Notes: generated by a model not told the origin, from the letters alone. Shown: positions 34,687 to 42,811, numbered from the stretch's first letter. The stretch is 64,000 nucleotides of DNA from an uncultured Chitinophagaceae bacterium (GCA_937873715.1 CALMYJ010000004.1:138722-202721), one strand, 5' to 3'. A program made the numbers and translations.

Positions 34687-35310
34687 ATGACTACTTTGGA
34701 TGCCATTACCGAATTTAAAACTTCGCCGGAATTAAGGGAAAAACTATACGAATACAGTATGGTAAAAAATTACCGGGAGGGAGATGTGATACTGAATGAA
34801 AATGCCAATATCCGGGCCATACCTATTGTTACCAGCGGCAGCATCAGGGTAATACGTACCGATGAGGATGGCCGGGAAATTTTGCTGTATTACATTAAAG
34901 CCGGCGAAAGCTGTATTATGAGTTTTTTGGGTGGCCTGCACCACGAAACCAGTAAGGTAAAGGCCGAAGTGGAGGAAGATGCTGAAATACTTTTTTTACC
35001 CATTGATAAAGTTACCCTGTTTATAAAAGAATACCCAGAATGGCTGGACTATATTTTTAAACTATACCATAAGCGCTTTGAAGAATTGCTTGAAGTAATT
35101 AATGCCGTTGCTTTTAAAAAAGTGGATGAACGCCTGCTGCTGCTGCTCAAGAAAAAAACTGAACTCACCGGCAGTAAAGCCATAACGGTTACGCATGAAC
35201 AACTGGCCAACGAACTGGGTACGGCAAGGGTAGTGGTATCGAGGCTGCTGAAGCAACTGGAAGATAGCAAAGCCGTAGTGCTGGGGCGTAATAAAATTAC
35301 CCTTGTGTAA
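34687..35310 (+). CDS. Crp/Fnr family transcriptional regulator of the sulfur island
   Basis: A 207-residue regulator with a cyclic-nucleotide-binding-like beta domain (about 10-125), a dimerisation helix and a winged helix-turn-helix (TVTHEQLANELGTARVVVSRLLKQLED, about 168-195). It has only one cysteine, Cys76 in GESCIMS, so it lacks the iron-sulfur ligands of FNR; the residues that bind cAMP in CRP are not evident. It stands 56 bp upstream of tauE and a ten-gene same-strand sulfur cluster, which it probably controls. Persulfide sensing through Cys76 is speculative. Confidence 0.88.
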   Translation: MTTLDAITEFKTSPELREKLYEYSMVKNYREGDVILNENANIRAIPIVTSGSIRVIRTDEDGREILLYYIKAGESCIMSFLGGLHHETSKVKAEVEEDAEILFLPIDKVTLFIKEYPEWLDYIFKLYHKRFEELLEVINAVAFKKVDERLLLLLKKKTELTGSKAITVTHEQLANELGTARVVVSRLLKQLEDSKAVVLGRNKITLV

Positions 35311-35366
35311 CCATTGTTACCAATAACCATTTAATCCTGCCTGAATTTTACACTTCAAATTTCAGT

Positions 35367-36164
35367 ATGGAATACATCGGTTATTTTTTTGCAATACTTA
35401 TTGGCGTATCGCTTGGCCTTATTGGCGGCGGCGGCAGCATACTTACCGTACCGGTGCTGGTGTATATTTTTCATTTAGATGCTGCTGCAGCTACGGTATA
35501 TTCCTTATTTATTGTTGGGCTAACCAGTGCCGTTGGTTCCGTTAATTATTTAAAACGTGGGCTGGTACACCTCAGGGCCGCAATGGTATTTGGTATCCCT
35601 TCGGTTGCCGGCGTGTTTATAGCCCGGCTGCTTATTGTACCCAACATTCCCGAACATATTTTCAGCATAGGGCAGTTTGTGGTAACCCGGCATATTTTGC
35701 TGATGCTGTTGTTTGCCGTACTGATGGTTGGTGCCTCTTACAACATGATTAAAAAGCAAAAGGCAGCACCAGCCTTTAATAAAGAACTGTGCTGCAAAAA
35801 TTATGTAATGACCATTTTACAGGGTTTGCTTATTGGTATCATTACCGGCATGGTGGGTGCAGGCGGCGGGTTTATGATTATACCTGCCCTGCTATTTGTA
35901 TTACACCTGCCCATGAAAAAAGCTATCGGCACTTCATTGCTCATTATTGCCCTTAATTCGTTATTGGGTTTTGCCGGTTCGGTGGGGCATGTGGCTGTAC
36001 AATGGCCTTTTATTTTAACCATAGCGGCTTTTGCCATTGCCGGTATTTTTATCGGCAACAGGCTTTCGAAAAAAATTGACGGCGCAAAACTGAAACCAAT
36101 ATTTGGCTGGTTTGTTTTAATCATGGGTGTTTATATCATACTGAAAGAAACCGTATTTAAATGA
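35367..36164 (+). CDS. TauE/SafE family sulfite or organosulfur exporter
   Basis: A 265-residue polytopic membrane protein of the TauE/SafE family (about seven or eight helices). It shows the duplicated glycine motifs GVSLGLIGGGGSILTVPVLVYIF (N-terminal half) and GIITGMVGAGGGFMIIPALLFVLHLPMKKAIGTSLLIIALNSLLGF (second half). Family members export sulfite, sulfoacetate or thiosulfate. A tauE gene next to a cstB-like gene occurs also in the staphylococcal cst operon for sulfide detoxification. It is the first structural gene after the Crp regulator. Confidence 0.92.
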   Translation: MEYIGYFFAILIGVSLGLIGGGGSILTVPVLVYIFHLDAAAATVYSLFIVGLTSAVGSVNYLKRGLVHLRAAMVFGIPSVAGVFIARLLIVPNIPEHIFSIGQFVVTRHILLMLLFAVLMVGASYNMIKKQKAAPAFNKELCCKNYVMTILQGLLIGIITGMVGAGGGFMIIPALLFVLHLPMKKAIGTSLLIIALNSLLGFAGSVGHVAVQWPFILTIAAFAIAGIFIGNRLSKKIDGAKLKPIFGWFVLIMGVYIILKETVFK

Positions 36165-36188
36165 TAAGTATCAGTTGCCTGTGTAACA

Positions 36189-36225
36189 AAAGTTGCTGTA
36201 CAGGCACAAATGAAAATGCAACTTT
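36189..36225. promoter_or_regulatory. Spaced inverted repeat between tauE and the persulfide dioxygenase gene
   Basis: AAAGTTGC (36189-36196) and GCAACTTT (36218-36225) are perfect 8-bp inverted arms with a 21-bp spacer, in the 86-bp gap between tauE and the next gene. It could be an operator or an RNA hairpin tuning expression inside the operon, or chance. No T-run follows, so it is not a typical terminator. Confidence 0.35.
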
Positions 36226-36250
36226 ACAATCTCAATACATAAAATAATTA

Positions 36251-37669
36251 ATGATGGAGGTAGAACAAATTTATACCGGATGCCTGGCACAGGGGGCTTA
36301 CTATATTACCAGCAATGGCGAAGCCGCAATTATCGACCCCCTGCGTGAGGTGCAGCCTTATTTAGACAGGCTTAAAAAAGATAATGTACAACTGAAGTAC
36401 ATTTTTGAAACCCACTTTCATGCCGACTTTGTGAGCGGCCATGTGGACCTGGGTAAAAAAACAGGAGCCCCCATTGTATATGGCCCTAATGCTGCCTGTG
36501 AGTTTGACTGTATTTCGGCAAAAGATGGCGACATATTTGAATTGGGTAATGTAAAAATTAAGGTGCTGCATACCCCCGGACATACCATGGAAAGCACCAG
36601 TTATTTACTCATAGATGAAGAGGGAAAAGAACATGCTGTATTTACCGGCGACACTTTATTTATTGGTGATGTGGGCCGGCCCGACCTGGCGCAAAAAGCA
36701 GCAAATATGACGCAGGAACAACTGGCAGCAACATTATACCATTCTTTACGAAACAAAATAATGACGCTGCCTGATGAGGTAATTGTGTATCCCGGTCATG
36801 GTGCTGGCAGCGCCTGTGGTAAAAACATGAGTAAAGAAACCGTATCCACCATCGGTACACAAAAGCAACTCAACTACGCCTTAAGGGCCAGCATGACAGA
36901 AGCTGAATTTGTAAAAGAAGTTACCGACGGCCTGTTGCCCCCGCCCGGCTATTTTGGTATGAATGTGGCGATGAACAAAAAAGGCTACGAAAGTTTTGAG
37001 CAGGTACTCAACCAGGGTATGCAGGCTTTAAGTGCCGATGAATTTGAAGCAGCCGCCGAAGAAACTGATGCCCTTATACTCGACACCCGAAAAGACAGCG
37101 ACTTTGCAAAAGGCTTTATACCGCAATCCATCAATATTGGCCTGGGTGGCGATTTTGCCCCCTGGGTAGGTGCGTTGATTGTGGATGTAAAACATCCCAT
37201 ACTGCTTGTTACCGAGCCGGGCAAAGAAGAGGAAGCCGTAACACGGCTTAGCAGGGTAGGCTTTGATAATGTATTGGGCCACCTTAAAGGCGGCTTTACT
37301 ACCTGGCTGGCTTCAGGCAAAGAAGTGGATATTGTAAACCGGGTTACGGCAGCAGCATTTGCACAACAAATAAGTAATACAGAGCAGGATATTATAGATG
37401 TACGCAAAGAAACCGAATATGCCGCCGAGCATGTGGATGGCGCATACAGCAAACCGTTAGCCTACATTAATGAATGGATTAAAGATATTCATCCTGGCAA
37501 ACATTTTTTCCTGCACTGTGCCGGTGGCTACCGTAGTATGATGGCGGCTTCTATTTTACAGGCAAGGGGATTTAGAAATTTTACAGAAGTGGAAGGCGGC
37601 TTTAATGCTATCGCCAAAACCGATGTGCCCGTAACTGATTTTGTATGCCAGAGTAAAATCATGAAATGA
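36251..37669 (+). CDS. CstB-like persulfide dioxygenase fused to two rhodanese domains
   Basis: A 472-residue three-domain protein. The metallo-beta-lactamase domain (1 to about 245) has the ETHE1-type iron site THFHADFVSGH (54-64), PGHTMESTSYLL and GDTLFIGDVGRPDL. The first rhodanese-like domain (about 260-355) has LVTEPGKEE where the active-site cysteine loop should be, so it is probably non-catalytic. The second (about 370-472) has an intact loop HCAGGYRS with Cys423. This order matches CstB of Staphylococcus aureus, which oxidises persulfide sulfur and yields thiosulfate. Tight ATGA overlap with the following rhodanese gene implies co-translation. The ATG at 36251 is used; the ATG at 36254 is equally possible. 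Confidence 0.92.
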   Translation: MMEVEQIYTGCLAQGAYYITSNGEAAIIDPLREVQPYLDRLKKDNVQLKYIFETHFHADFVSGHVDLGKKTGAPIVYGPNAACEFDCISAKDGDIFELGNVKIKVLHTPGHTMESTSYLLIDEEGKEHAVFTGDTLFIGDVGRPDLAQKAANMTQEQLAATLYHSLRNKIMTLPDEVIVYPGHGAGSACGKNMSKETVSTIGTQKQLNYALRASMTEAEFVKEVTDGLLPPPGYFGMNVAMNKKGYESFEQVLNQGMQALSADEFEAAAEETDALILDTRKDSDFAKGFIPQSINIGLGGDFAPWVGALIVDVKHPILLVTEPGKEEEAVTRLSRVGFDNVLGHLKGGFTTWLASGKEVDIVNRVTAAAFAQQISNTEQDIIDVRKETEYAAEHVDGAYSKPLAYINEWIKDIHPGKHFFLHCAGGYRSMMAASILQARGFRNFTEVEGGFNAIAKTDVPVTDFVCQSKIMK

Positions 37670-37989
37670 GTATGATGCATATTTTTAAACAACTATTTAA
37701 TAGCACTGGCAACAATGCATTGAAAGCAGCGATAAATGATGGGGCTTTGTTGGTGGATGTGCGTTCTGCCGGTGAATTTGATACCGGCCATATTGAAGGC
37801 TCATTAAATATACCGCTCGACCAGCTCAGTTTTCAGCTTCACCGGCTTCAAAAAGATAAAACCATAGTAGTGTATTGTCGCAGCGGCAACCGCAGCAAAG
37901 CCGCAAAAGCCATACTGCTGCAAAAAGGATTTATCAATGTAGTGGATGGCGGCAGTATCAACAATGTGTATCAATTATTAACCGCATAA
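37666..37989 (+). CDS. Single-domain rhodanese sulfurtransferase
   Basis: A 107-residue rhodanese domain. LLVDVRSAGEFDTGHIEGSLNIPLDQL is the family's N-terminal half, and the active-site loop VVYCRSGNRS carries Cys71. A short GlpE/PspE-like length indicates a cytoplasmic sulfur-transfer enzyme. The start overlaps the stop of the CstB-like gene in an ATGA arrangement; an alternative ATG is at 37672. It would hand persulfide sulfur to or from the upstream dioxygenase. Confidence 0.92.
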   Translation: MSMMHIFKQLFNSTGNNALKAAINDGALLVDVRSAGEFDTGHIEGSLNIPLDQLSFQLHRLQKDKTIVVYCRSGNRSKAAKAILLQKGFINVVDGGSINNVYQLLTA

Positions 37990-37998
37990 TTTTTTGTT

Positions 37999-38205
37999 AT
38001 GAAAAAAAACATGGGTGCTGCCGACAGGATGCTACGGCTGCTGGTGGCCGCAATACTGGCCGGCTTATATTTTACCAGTACCATTACCGGTACTTTAGGT
38101 ATGGTGCTGCTGGTTATTGCTGCTGTATTTGTATTAACCAGTTTGGTAAGTTTTTGCCCGCTATATACCCTGCTGGGCATTAATACCTGTAAGGTTAAAA
38201 AATAA
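37999..38205 (+). CDS. YgaP-like inner membrane protein (DUF2892)
   Basis: A 68-residue protein with two transmembrane helices, starting KKNMGAADRMLRLLVAA and ending FCPLYTLLGINTCKVKK. This matches the DUF2892 domain, which is fused to rhodanese in E. coli YgaP and often separate next to rhodanese genes elsewhere. The CPLYxxLGxxTC pair of cysteines is conserved in the family. It lies 9 bp after the rhodanese gene and may anchor or pass sulfur species at the membrane. Confidence 0.88.
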   Translation: MKKNMGAADRMLRLLVAAILAGLYFTSTITGTLGMVLLVIAAVFVLTSLVSFCPLYTLLGINTCKVKK

Positions 38206-38219
38206 ATTTTGCTACCCCT

Positions 38220-38441
38220 GTGAAACAAAAAATATTGTACGGCTGGACGGTTATAAGACTATTAAGGTTAGCCGCTGGTACAGCCATAGCTATACAAGGC
38301 ATTCAGGTAGCCGACTGGCTGTTAATAAGTGTGGGTATGCTGCTGGCTGTACTGGCATTGCTCAACACTGCCTGTTGTACCAAAGGTACCTGCAGCTATA
38401 CTTACACAAAAAAACAAGCGCAAAAAACCAACAAATACTGA
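38220..38441 (+). CDS. Small membrane protein with C-terminal CTKGTC motif
   Basis: A 73-residue protein with two hydrophobic helices (about 14-30 and 31-48), then NTACCTKGTCSYTYTKK. It starts with GTG at 38220, 14 bp after the DUF2892 gene. The NTACC and CTKGTC cysteines lie just after the second helix. The hydrophobic part resembles DUF2892-like small membrane proteins, but I do not recognise the family. The CTxGTC hexapeptide recurs in the next gene, suggesting a shared cysteine or metal/sulfur-relay role; that is inference. Confidence 0.78.
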   Translation: MKQKILYGWTVIRLLRLAAGTAIAIQGIQVADWLLISVGMLLAVLALLNTACCTKGTCSYTYTKKQAQKTNKY

Positions 38442-38443
38442 AT

Positions 38444-38653
38444 ATGAAGCGGTGGATTAAAACCAATAAAATAATGATTGCAGGCGCAGCTATTGGCGCA
38501 GCATTAGGTTTGCTGTACTGGAAATTTGTAGGCTGCACTTCAGGTACCTGCATGATAACATCAAGGCCGTTAAACAGTGCGTTATACGGCGCTTTAATTG
38601 GCGGCTTTTTATTGCCTTCTCTTTTTGATAAAACTAAAAAAACAGAACAATGA
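38444..38653 (+). CDS. Small membrane protein with CTSGTC motif (DUF6132-like)
   Basis: A 69-residue protein with two hydrophobic helices and, between them, GCTSGTCMITSRPLNSALYGALIGG. It begins 2 bp after the previous stop; the start at 38444 is preferred over an upstream ATG (38375) that overlaps that gene. The architecture resembles what I recall as DUF6132, of unknown function. Its last codons overlap the thioredoxin start in an ATGA arrangement, so it is embedded in the sulfur operon. Confidence 0.8.
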   Translation: MKRWIKTNKIMIAGAAIGAALGLLYWKFVGCTSGTCMITSRPLNSALYGALIGGFLLPSLFDKTKKTEQ

Positions 38654-38943
38654 CATTTGCCGAAATCATACAGGCAGATAAGCCCGTACTGGTAGATTTT
38701 TTTGCCGAATGGTGCGGCCCCTGCAAAATGATGGCACCAGTATTAAAGCAGGTAAAAGATGAAGTGCAGGAGCAGGCCACCATCATAAAAATTGATATCG
38801 ACAAAAATCCGCAAACTGCAGCAGCTTACCAGGTGAATGCCGTACCTACTTTAATTATGTTTAAAAACGGGCAGGTACTCTGGCGCCAAAGCGGACTGGT
38901 ATCCAAAGCTGAGCTGGTAAAAAAAATAAAAGAACACTATTAA
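38650..38943 (+). CDS. Thioredoxin family protein
   Basis: A 97-residue thioredoxin with FAEWCGPCKMMAPVLKQV; the redox pair is Cys22/Cys25. The cis-proline region is AVPTLIMFKNGQ. It is slightly shorter than E. coli TrxA (109) at the N-terminus. The start overlaps the previous stop (ATGA at 38650-38653). In this operon it probably reduces persulfides or the rhodanese cysteines rather than acting as the general thioredoxin. Confidence 0.93.
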   Translation: MTFAEIIQADKPVLVDFFAEWCGPCKMMAPVLKQVKDEVQEQATIIKIDIDKNPQTAAAYQVNAVPTLIMFKNGQVLWRQSGLVSKAELVKKIKEHY

Positions 38944-38987
38944 ACAATCCGGGATTCACCGGCTAACATCCAAATAGCATAACAAGA

Positions 38988-39551
38988 ATGAAAGAAATTT
39001 TATCCCAACCCTGGCCCTGGTATGTATCCGGCCCATTGATTGGATTAACTGTTCCGTTGTTGCTGATACTGGGCAACAAATCTTTTGGCATCAGCTCTTC
39101 CCTGCGGCATGTATGCGCCGCCTGTGCACCGGCCAATATTCCATTTTTTCAATACAACTGGAAAAAAGAAGCCTGGAACCTGTTTTTTGCCGCAGGCATT
39201 ATTGCTGGTGGTTTCATTACTGCCCGCTTTTTGGCTAATCCCAACCCCGTAGCAGTACATCCGCAACTGGCAGCCGAGCTTGCCGGGTATGGTATAACCA
39301 ATTACAACGGTTTGGTACCACAGGAACTATTCAACTGGCAAAGCCTATTATCGGTAAAGGGTGTGGTGATGATGATAGGCGGTGGTTTTTTAGTAGGCTT
39401 TGGCACCCGCTATGCCGGTGGCTGTACCAGCGGTCATGCAATAATGGGATTATCCACTTTACAATGGCCCTCCTTAGTAGCCACCTGTTGTTTTATGGCC
39501 GGTGGTTTTATTATGGCCAACCTTATTTTACCTTTTATTCTTTCGCTTTAA
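38988..39551 (+). CDS. YeeE/YedE (TsuA-like) membrane protein, first half-size subunit
   Basis: A 187-residue membrane protein with about four or five helices. The signature [18 protein letters not shown] is the conserved cysteine motif of YeeE/YedE transporters, shown in TsuA to take up thiosulfate. [13 protein letters not shown] adds further cysteines. It represents about half of a full-size YeeE and is followed 10 bp later by a second half-size member. Together they likely form the complete permease that moves thiosulfate or a related sulfur anion. Confidence 0.9.
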   Translation: MKEILSQPWPWYVSGPLIGLTVPLLLILGNKSFGISSSLRHVCAACAPANIPFFQYNWKKEAWNLFFAAGIIAGGFITARFLANPNPVAVHPQLAAELAGYGITNYNGLVPQELFNWQSLLSVKGVVMMIGGGFLVGFGTRYAGGCTSGHAIMGLSTLQWPSLVATCCFMAGGFIMANLILPFILSL

Positions 39552-39561
39552 TGTATTACAA

Positions 39562-40077
39562 ATGAAAACAACAGCAACAAAAGAATTGGTTGAAACCAAT
39601 ACAGACTTTGAAGTACGGTCGTTAGATACCCTTTGTATAAACGAAAGCCGGTTGGAGCATAAATGGTACCACAACATAAAATACCTTGTAGTGGGTATGG
39701 CTTTTGGAATTGTATTGGTAAAAGCTGAAGTAATAAGCTGGTTCAGGATACAGGAAATGTTCAGGCTGCAAAGCTTTCACATGTATGGTGTAATTGGCAG
39801 TGCGGTAGTGGTTGGTATGCTTTCGATATGGCTGATTAAAAAGTTTAAGCTAAAAACAATCTATGGTGAACCGATAGAATTTCATCCTAAAAAATTCAAT
39901 AAAGGGCAGGTGTATGGTGGACTGTTGTTTGGTTTTGGCTGGGCCATTACCGGCGCCTGCCCGGGGCCGTTGTATGCACAAATAGGCACAGGCGCCACCG
40001 TTATTGCGGTTACCTTGTTATCTGCCATTGCAGGTACCTGGGTGTATGGAAGGCTGAGGGAAAAGTTGCCGCATTAA
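39562..40077 (+). CDS. YeeE/YedE-like membrane protein, second half-size subunit
   Basis: A 171-residue protein with a polar N-terminal segment of about 30 residues, then several hydrophobic helices and the conserved GFGWAITGACPGPLYAQIGTG motif, the second cysteine motif of YeeE/YedE. The start at 39562 (MKTTATKELVET) is chosen because upstream ATGs overlap the preceding gene. It is the last gene of the sulfur operon and ends 3 bp from the convergent PKD protein gene, with no visible terminator between. Confidence 0.9.
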   Translation: MKTTATKELVETNTDFEVRSLDTLCINESRLEHKWYHNIKYLVVGMAFGIVLVKAEVISWFRIQEMFRLQSFHMYGVIGSAVVVGMLSIWLIKKFKLKTIYGEPIEFHPKKFNKGQVYGGLLFGFGWAITGACPGPLYAQIGTGATVIAVTLLSAIAGTWVYGRLREKLPH

Positions 40078-40080
40078 TAC

Positions 40081-42690
40081 TTAATACAATATGGTAAGGT
40101 TCCCGTTGATGATAAGATTTGCACCCGATTCTACAATTATCTTTGCACCATCTTCAATAGTTTGTGGCGTATTGATGATACAATTACCCAAAATAATTAC
40201 TACAGACCCCAGCGGCAGAGGGTTGGGCGGCAGTTTGTTACCCAGCCATTTATTTTCATCCGTCCAGTTGCCGTTGCCAATGTATTTATATTCTATTTGT
40301 TCTACATTAAAATTAAAACCAACATTGAATCCAACACTTTCGCCGTTACCCATGCCATAGGCTATTGCCGTAAACAATGAATCTGCCTGCAGGGTCTGTA
40401 TTTCGCCTGTTGGTACTTTTAACCGGGCATAGTAATAGTTTGAATCTCCGGGATGCGGTATAAATGCATTGGTTACAGCTATCGGCCCACTGTTGTTGTA
40501 AGGCAGATTAGAATAGCTGCTGCTACCGGTATCAACCATATTTGAATTGTTTAGCCTGAAACTGGCAACTGCTGTTTTGTGGAGTACTACATTGATAAAA
40601 CTTGCTGAAAGGGGTTGTGTAATCGTATTTTTAAAATTGGGCGAATACACGGTAACGTTATTAACGGCATATTTTAACGGACTTAAATTGATCATCTCAG
40701 GATCGCCATAAGGGCTATTTCCAGATGCAACACCGGGGCAACCCGGCGTTACTATATACTGTGTTACCATAATCCGCTTATCGCTTTCTATCAATAACGG
40801 TTTATTGCTTTCAATTTGATAATAACTGTTTTGTATCAAAGCTGTAGTTACTGGTAACCCGTTTACCTTAACTATGGTGCTGGCATCGTTTACGGTAATG
40901 CGATAAATGCCATATTCCATTGATTTGGTAGGCGTGGTGAGGTATCGGGTACCCCAGGCAATTTTTGGAAACATTTGTTGTATCAGGTTATCGGAGCCGG
41001 TTGCATTATTACAGCCATTTGTATTTAAGAGTACCCTGCCATTGCCACTGAATACTGCTATTTTTTTTGAAGGGTTTATTGTTCTGATTTTTGTTCCAGA
41101 CAGATCAAGACCTTTTGCCGCAGATATTGGCCCTTGTACCATACCCATTGCATTGAATACCTGCCCACGGTGCAGCATGATGGTTTGAGCAACACCTGCC
41201 GGGTACAAGATATTCGCAGTAGTGTGGTCTACAGTAAATAAAGTTGCTGTACTTGAATCGATGATCGGTGCCGTAGGTATAAATTCAATTGCAGTACTGT
41301 CTTCTTCTGCAACAATAAAAAAGAATGAATTGGGCAGCCTGGTATTAGATTCGCCACCCCAGGCCTGTATGGTATAGGCATTACCCCAAACATTTACCGG
41401 CAGTAATAATGTGGCTCCGGCTGTATTGGTAGTGCTGTAAATGTGTTGCCAAATAGCTACCGGCTGCGTACTGGTAATATGAATACCCCTGGGCGAAATA
41501 CCGGTAAAGTACAATCGACTGTCAGCCAGGTTCAACCGGTTTAAAAAATCGGTTGAATCACCCCTGGGAAAACGGGTAATTTCTATAACACTATCGGCTG
41601 GCACTTCTATCTTCCACGGAAAACCGGCATTTGCCTGCAACTCTGGTGAAAGCGCAGGCATATCTACAAAAACTGTAGAGGCGGTTGCACCACCTGCTAT
41701 GTATAAAGACATGTGGGCTGAACCTGCGCTCTGTGGGTTCTGCCGCATATACTCCATAAATCCAAAGCCAGTCCAAAATTCGGTTCCCATATTTGACTTT
41801 CCCAATGCCGGGTTGCTTATTATTAATGGGGTTACATGCACTATCCTGCTTACAGTATCTGATACACAACCATAATTTGATACAACACTGTGTTTTACGA
41901 TATAACTGCCATAGGTGTTGTAAGTATGCGATGGATTTGCGGTAGCGGCAGTAGTACCATCTCCAAAATCCCAAAACCACTGTGCAGGATTTCCAACACC
42001 ACCTGTTGCTACCGATGTAAATTGTACCTGCCTGTTTTCCTGGTTTATCGCATATTTAAAGTTGCTGTTTACTTTAGGCGGAATGGTAATAAACTTGATA
42101 GCTGTATCCCGTATTGTACAAAAAGATGCTCTTGTAATTAGCCTTACCCGGTAGGTGCCGGGCCTGCTATAATTCCATACCACTACACTATCGGACGCTT
42201 CAACAGCATTAGTGTTACTAAAATTCCATTGCACAATGGGTGTGCCTACTATATTCCCCGGCAAATTGGCATTGAAGGATACTCTATACGGGGTGCTGCA
42301 ATTTGTACTTACTGTATAGGTAAAGGAGTCGGCCTCAAAGGGGTTATGCCTTACGGCTACCGGTACAGTGATGGTGGTACTGCATCCATTTTTTAAAAAA
42401 ACGGTAAGGCTTACAATATAATTGCCGCCGGTGCTGTAGGTATGGGTATGTGCTGCTTTAAAATTGCCGGCAAAAAAACTGTCGGATGTTTGATCGCCAT
42501 AATCCCATACCTGTTTCAGGAGCGTTGAGTCATCGGGCGCAGACTGGTAGTAATTAAATTCCAAATCTGTTATAGGAGTTGCTGTACCGGCACAGGTATT
42601 TTGTTGTACCAAAATATTTGCAGGGCATTGGGCAGTTGATAACAATGGCAGTGTACACTTTAGGCAAAGCAAAAGCAGCATTTTTTTCAT
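40081..42690 (-). CDS. Large secreted PKD / IgGFc-binding-like adhesin-type protein
   Basis: An 869-residue secreted protein. The signal peptide (MKKMLLLLCLKCTLPLLSTA) is followed by beta-sandwich PKD-like domains: VWDYGDQTSDSFF at about 65, and WFWDFGDGTTAATANPSHTYNTYGSYIVKHSV at about 240-270. From about 300, NMGTEFWTGFGFMEYMRQ starts a region like the IgGFc-binding N-terminal domain seen in bacterial adhesins. The C-terminus (GNGNWTDENKWLGNKLPPNPLP) is a separate beta-rich module. I see no typical type IX sorting domain at the end. Surface adhesion is likely but unproven. A terminator for icd lies upstream, so this gene is transcribed separately. Confidence 0.82.
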   Translation of the reverse strand: MKKMLLLLCLKCTLPLLSTAQCPANILVQQNTCAGTATPITDLEFNYYQSAPDDSTLLKQVWDYGDQTSDSFFAGNFKAAHTHTYSTGGNYIVSLTVFLKNGCSTTITVPVAVRHNPFEADSFTYTVSTNCSTPYRVSFNANLPGNIVGTPIVQWNFSNTNAVEASDSVVVWNYSRPGTYRVRLITRASFCTIRDTAIKFITIPPKVNSNFKYAINQENRQVQFTSVATGGVGNPAQWFWDFGDGTTAATANPSHTYNTYGSYIVKHSVVSNYGCVSDTVSRIVHVTPLIISNPALGKSNMGTEFWTGFGFMEYMRQNPQSAGSAHMSLYIAGGATASTVFVDMPALSPELQANAGFPWKIEVPADSVIEITRFPRGDSTDFLNRLNLADSRLYFTGISPRGIHITSTQPVAIWQHIYSTTNTAGATLLLPVNVWGNAYTIQAWGGESNTRLPNSFFFIVAEEDSTAIEFIPTAPIIDSSTATLFTVDHTTANILYPAGVAQTIMLHRGQVFNAMGMVQGPISAAKGLDLSGTKIRTINPSKKIAVFSGNGRVLLNTNGCNNATGSDNLIQQMFPKIAWGTRYLTTPTKSMEYGIYRITVNDASTIVKVNGLPVTTALIQNSYYQIESNKPLLIESDKRIMVTQYIVTPGCPGVASGNSPYGDPEMINLSPLKYAVNNVTVYSPNFKNTITQPLSASFINVVLHKTAVASFRLNNSNMVDTGSSSYSNLPYNNSGPIAVTNAFIPHPGDSNYYYARLKVPTGEIQTLQADSLFTAIAYGMGNGESVGFNVGFNFNVEQIEYKYIGNGNWTDENKWLGNKLPPNPLPLGSVVIILGNCIINTPQTIEDGAKIIVESGANLIINGNLTILY

Positions 42691-42761
42691 GGCCGAAAAT
42701 TATAATATTTACCTTGCCGAATGAATTATTTTATCGCAAACGATTGCACAGCCCGTACTAA

Positions 42762-42791
42762 TAAAAAAGGGCAACATTCCTGCTGCCCTTT
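42762..42791 (-). terminator. Terminator of the type II isocitrate dehydrogenase gene
   Basis: The perfect 8-bp stem AAAGGGCA (42766-42773) / TGCCCTTT (42784-42791) is followed on the minus strand by TTTTTTAT. It lies 20 bp beyond the icd stop. Confidence 0.82.
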
Positions 42792-42811
42792 GCGTAAATA
42801 CTTTTATAGAG

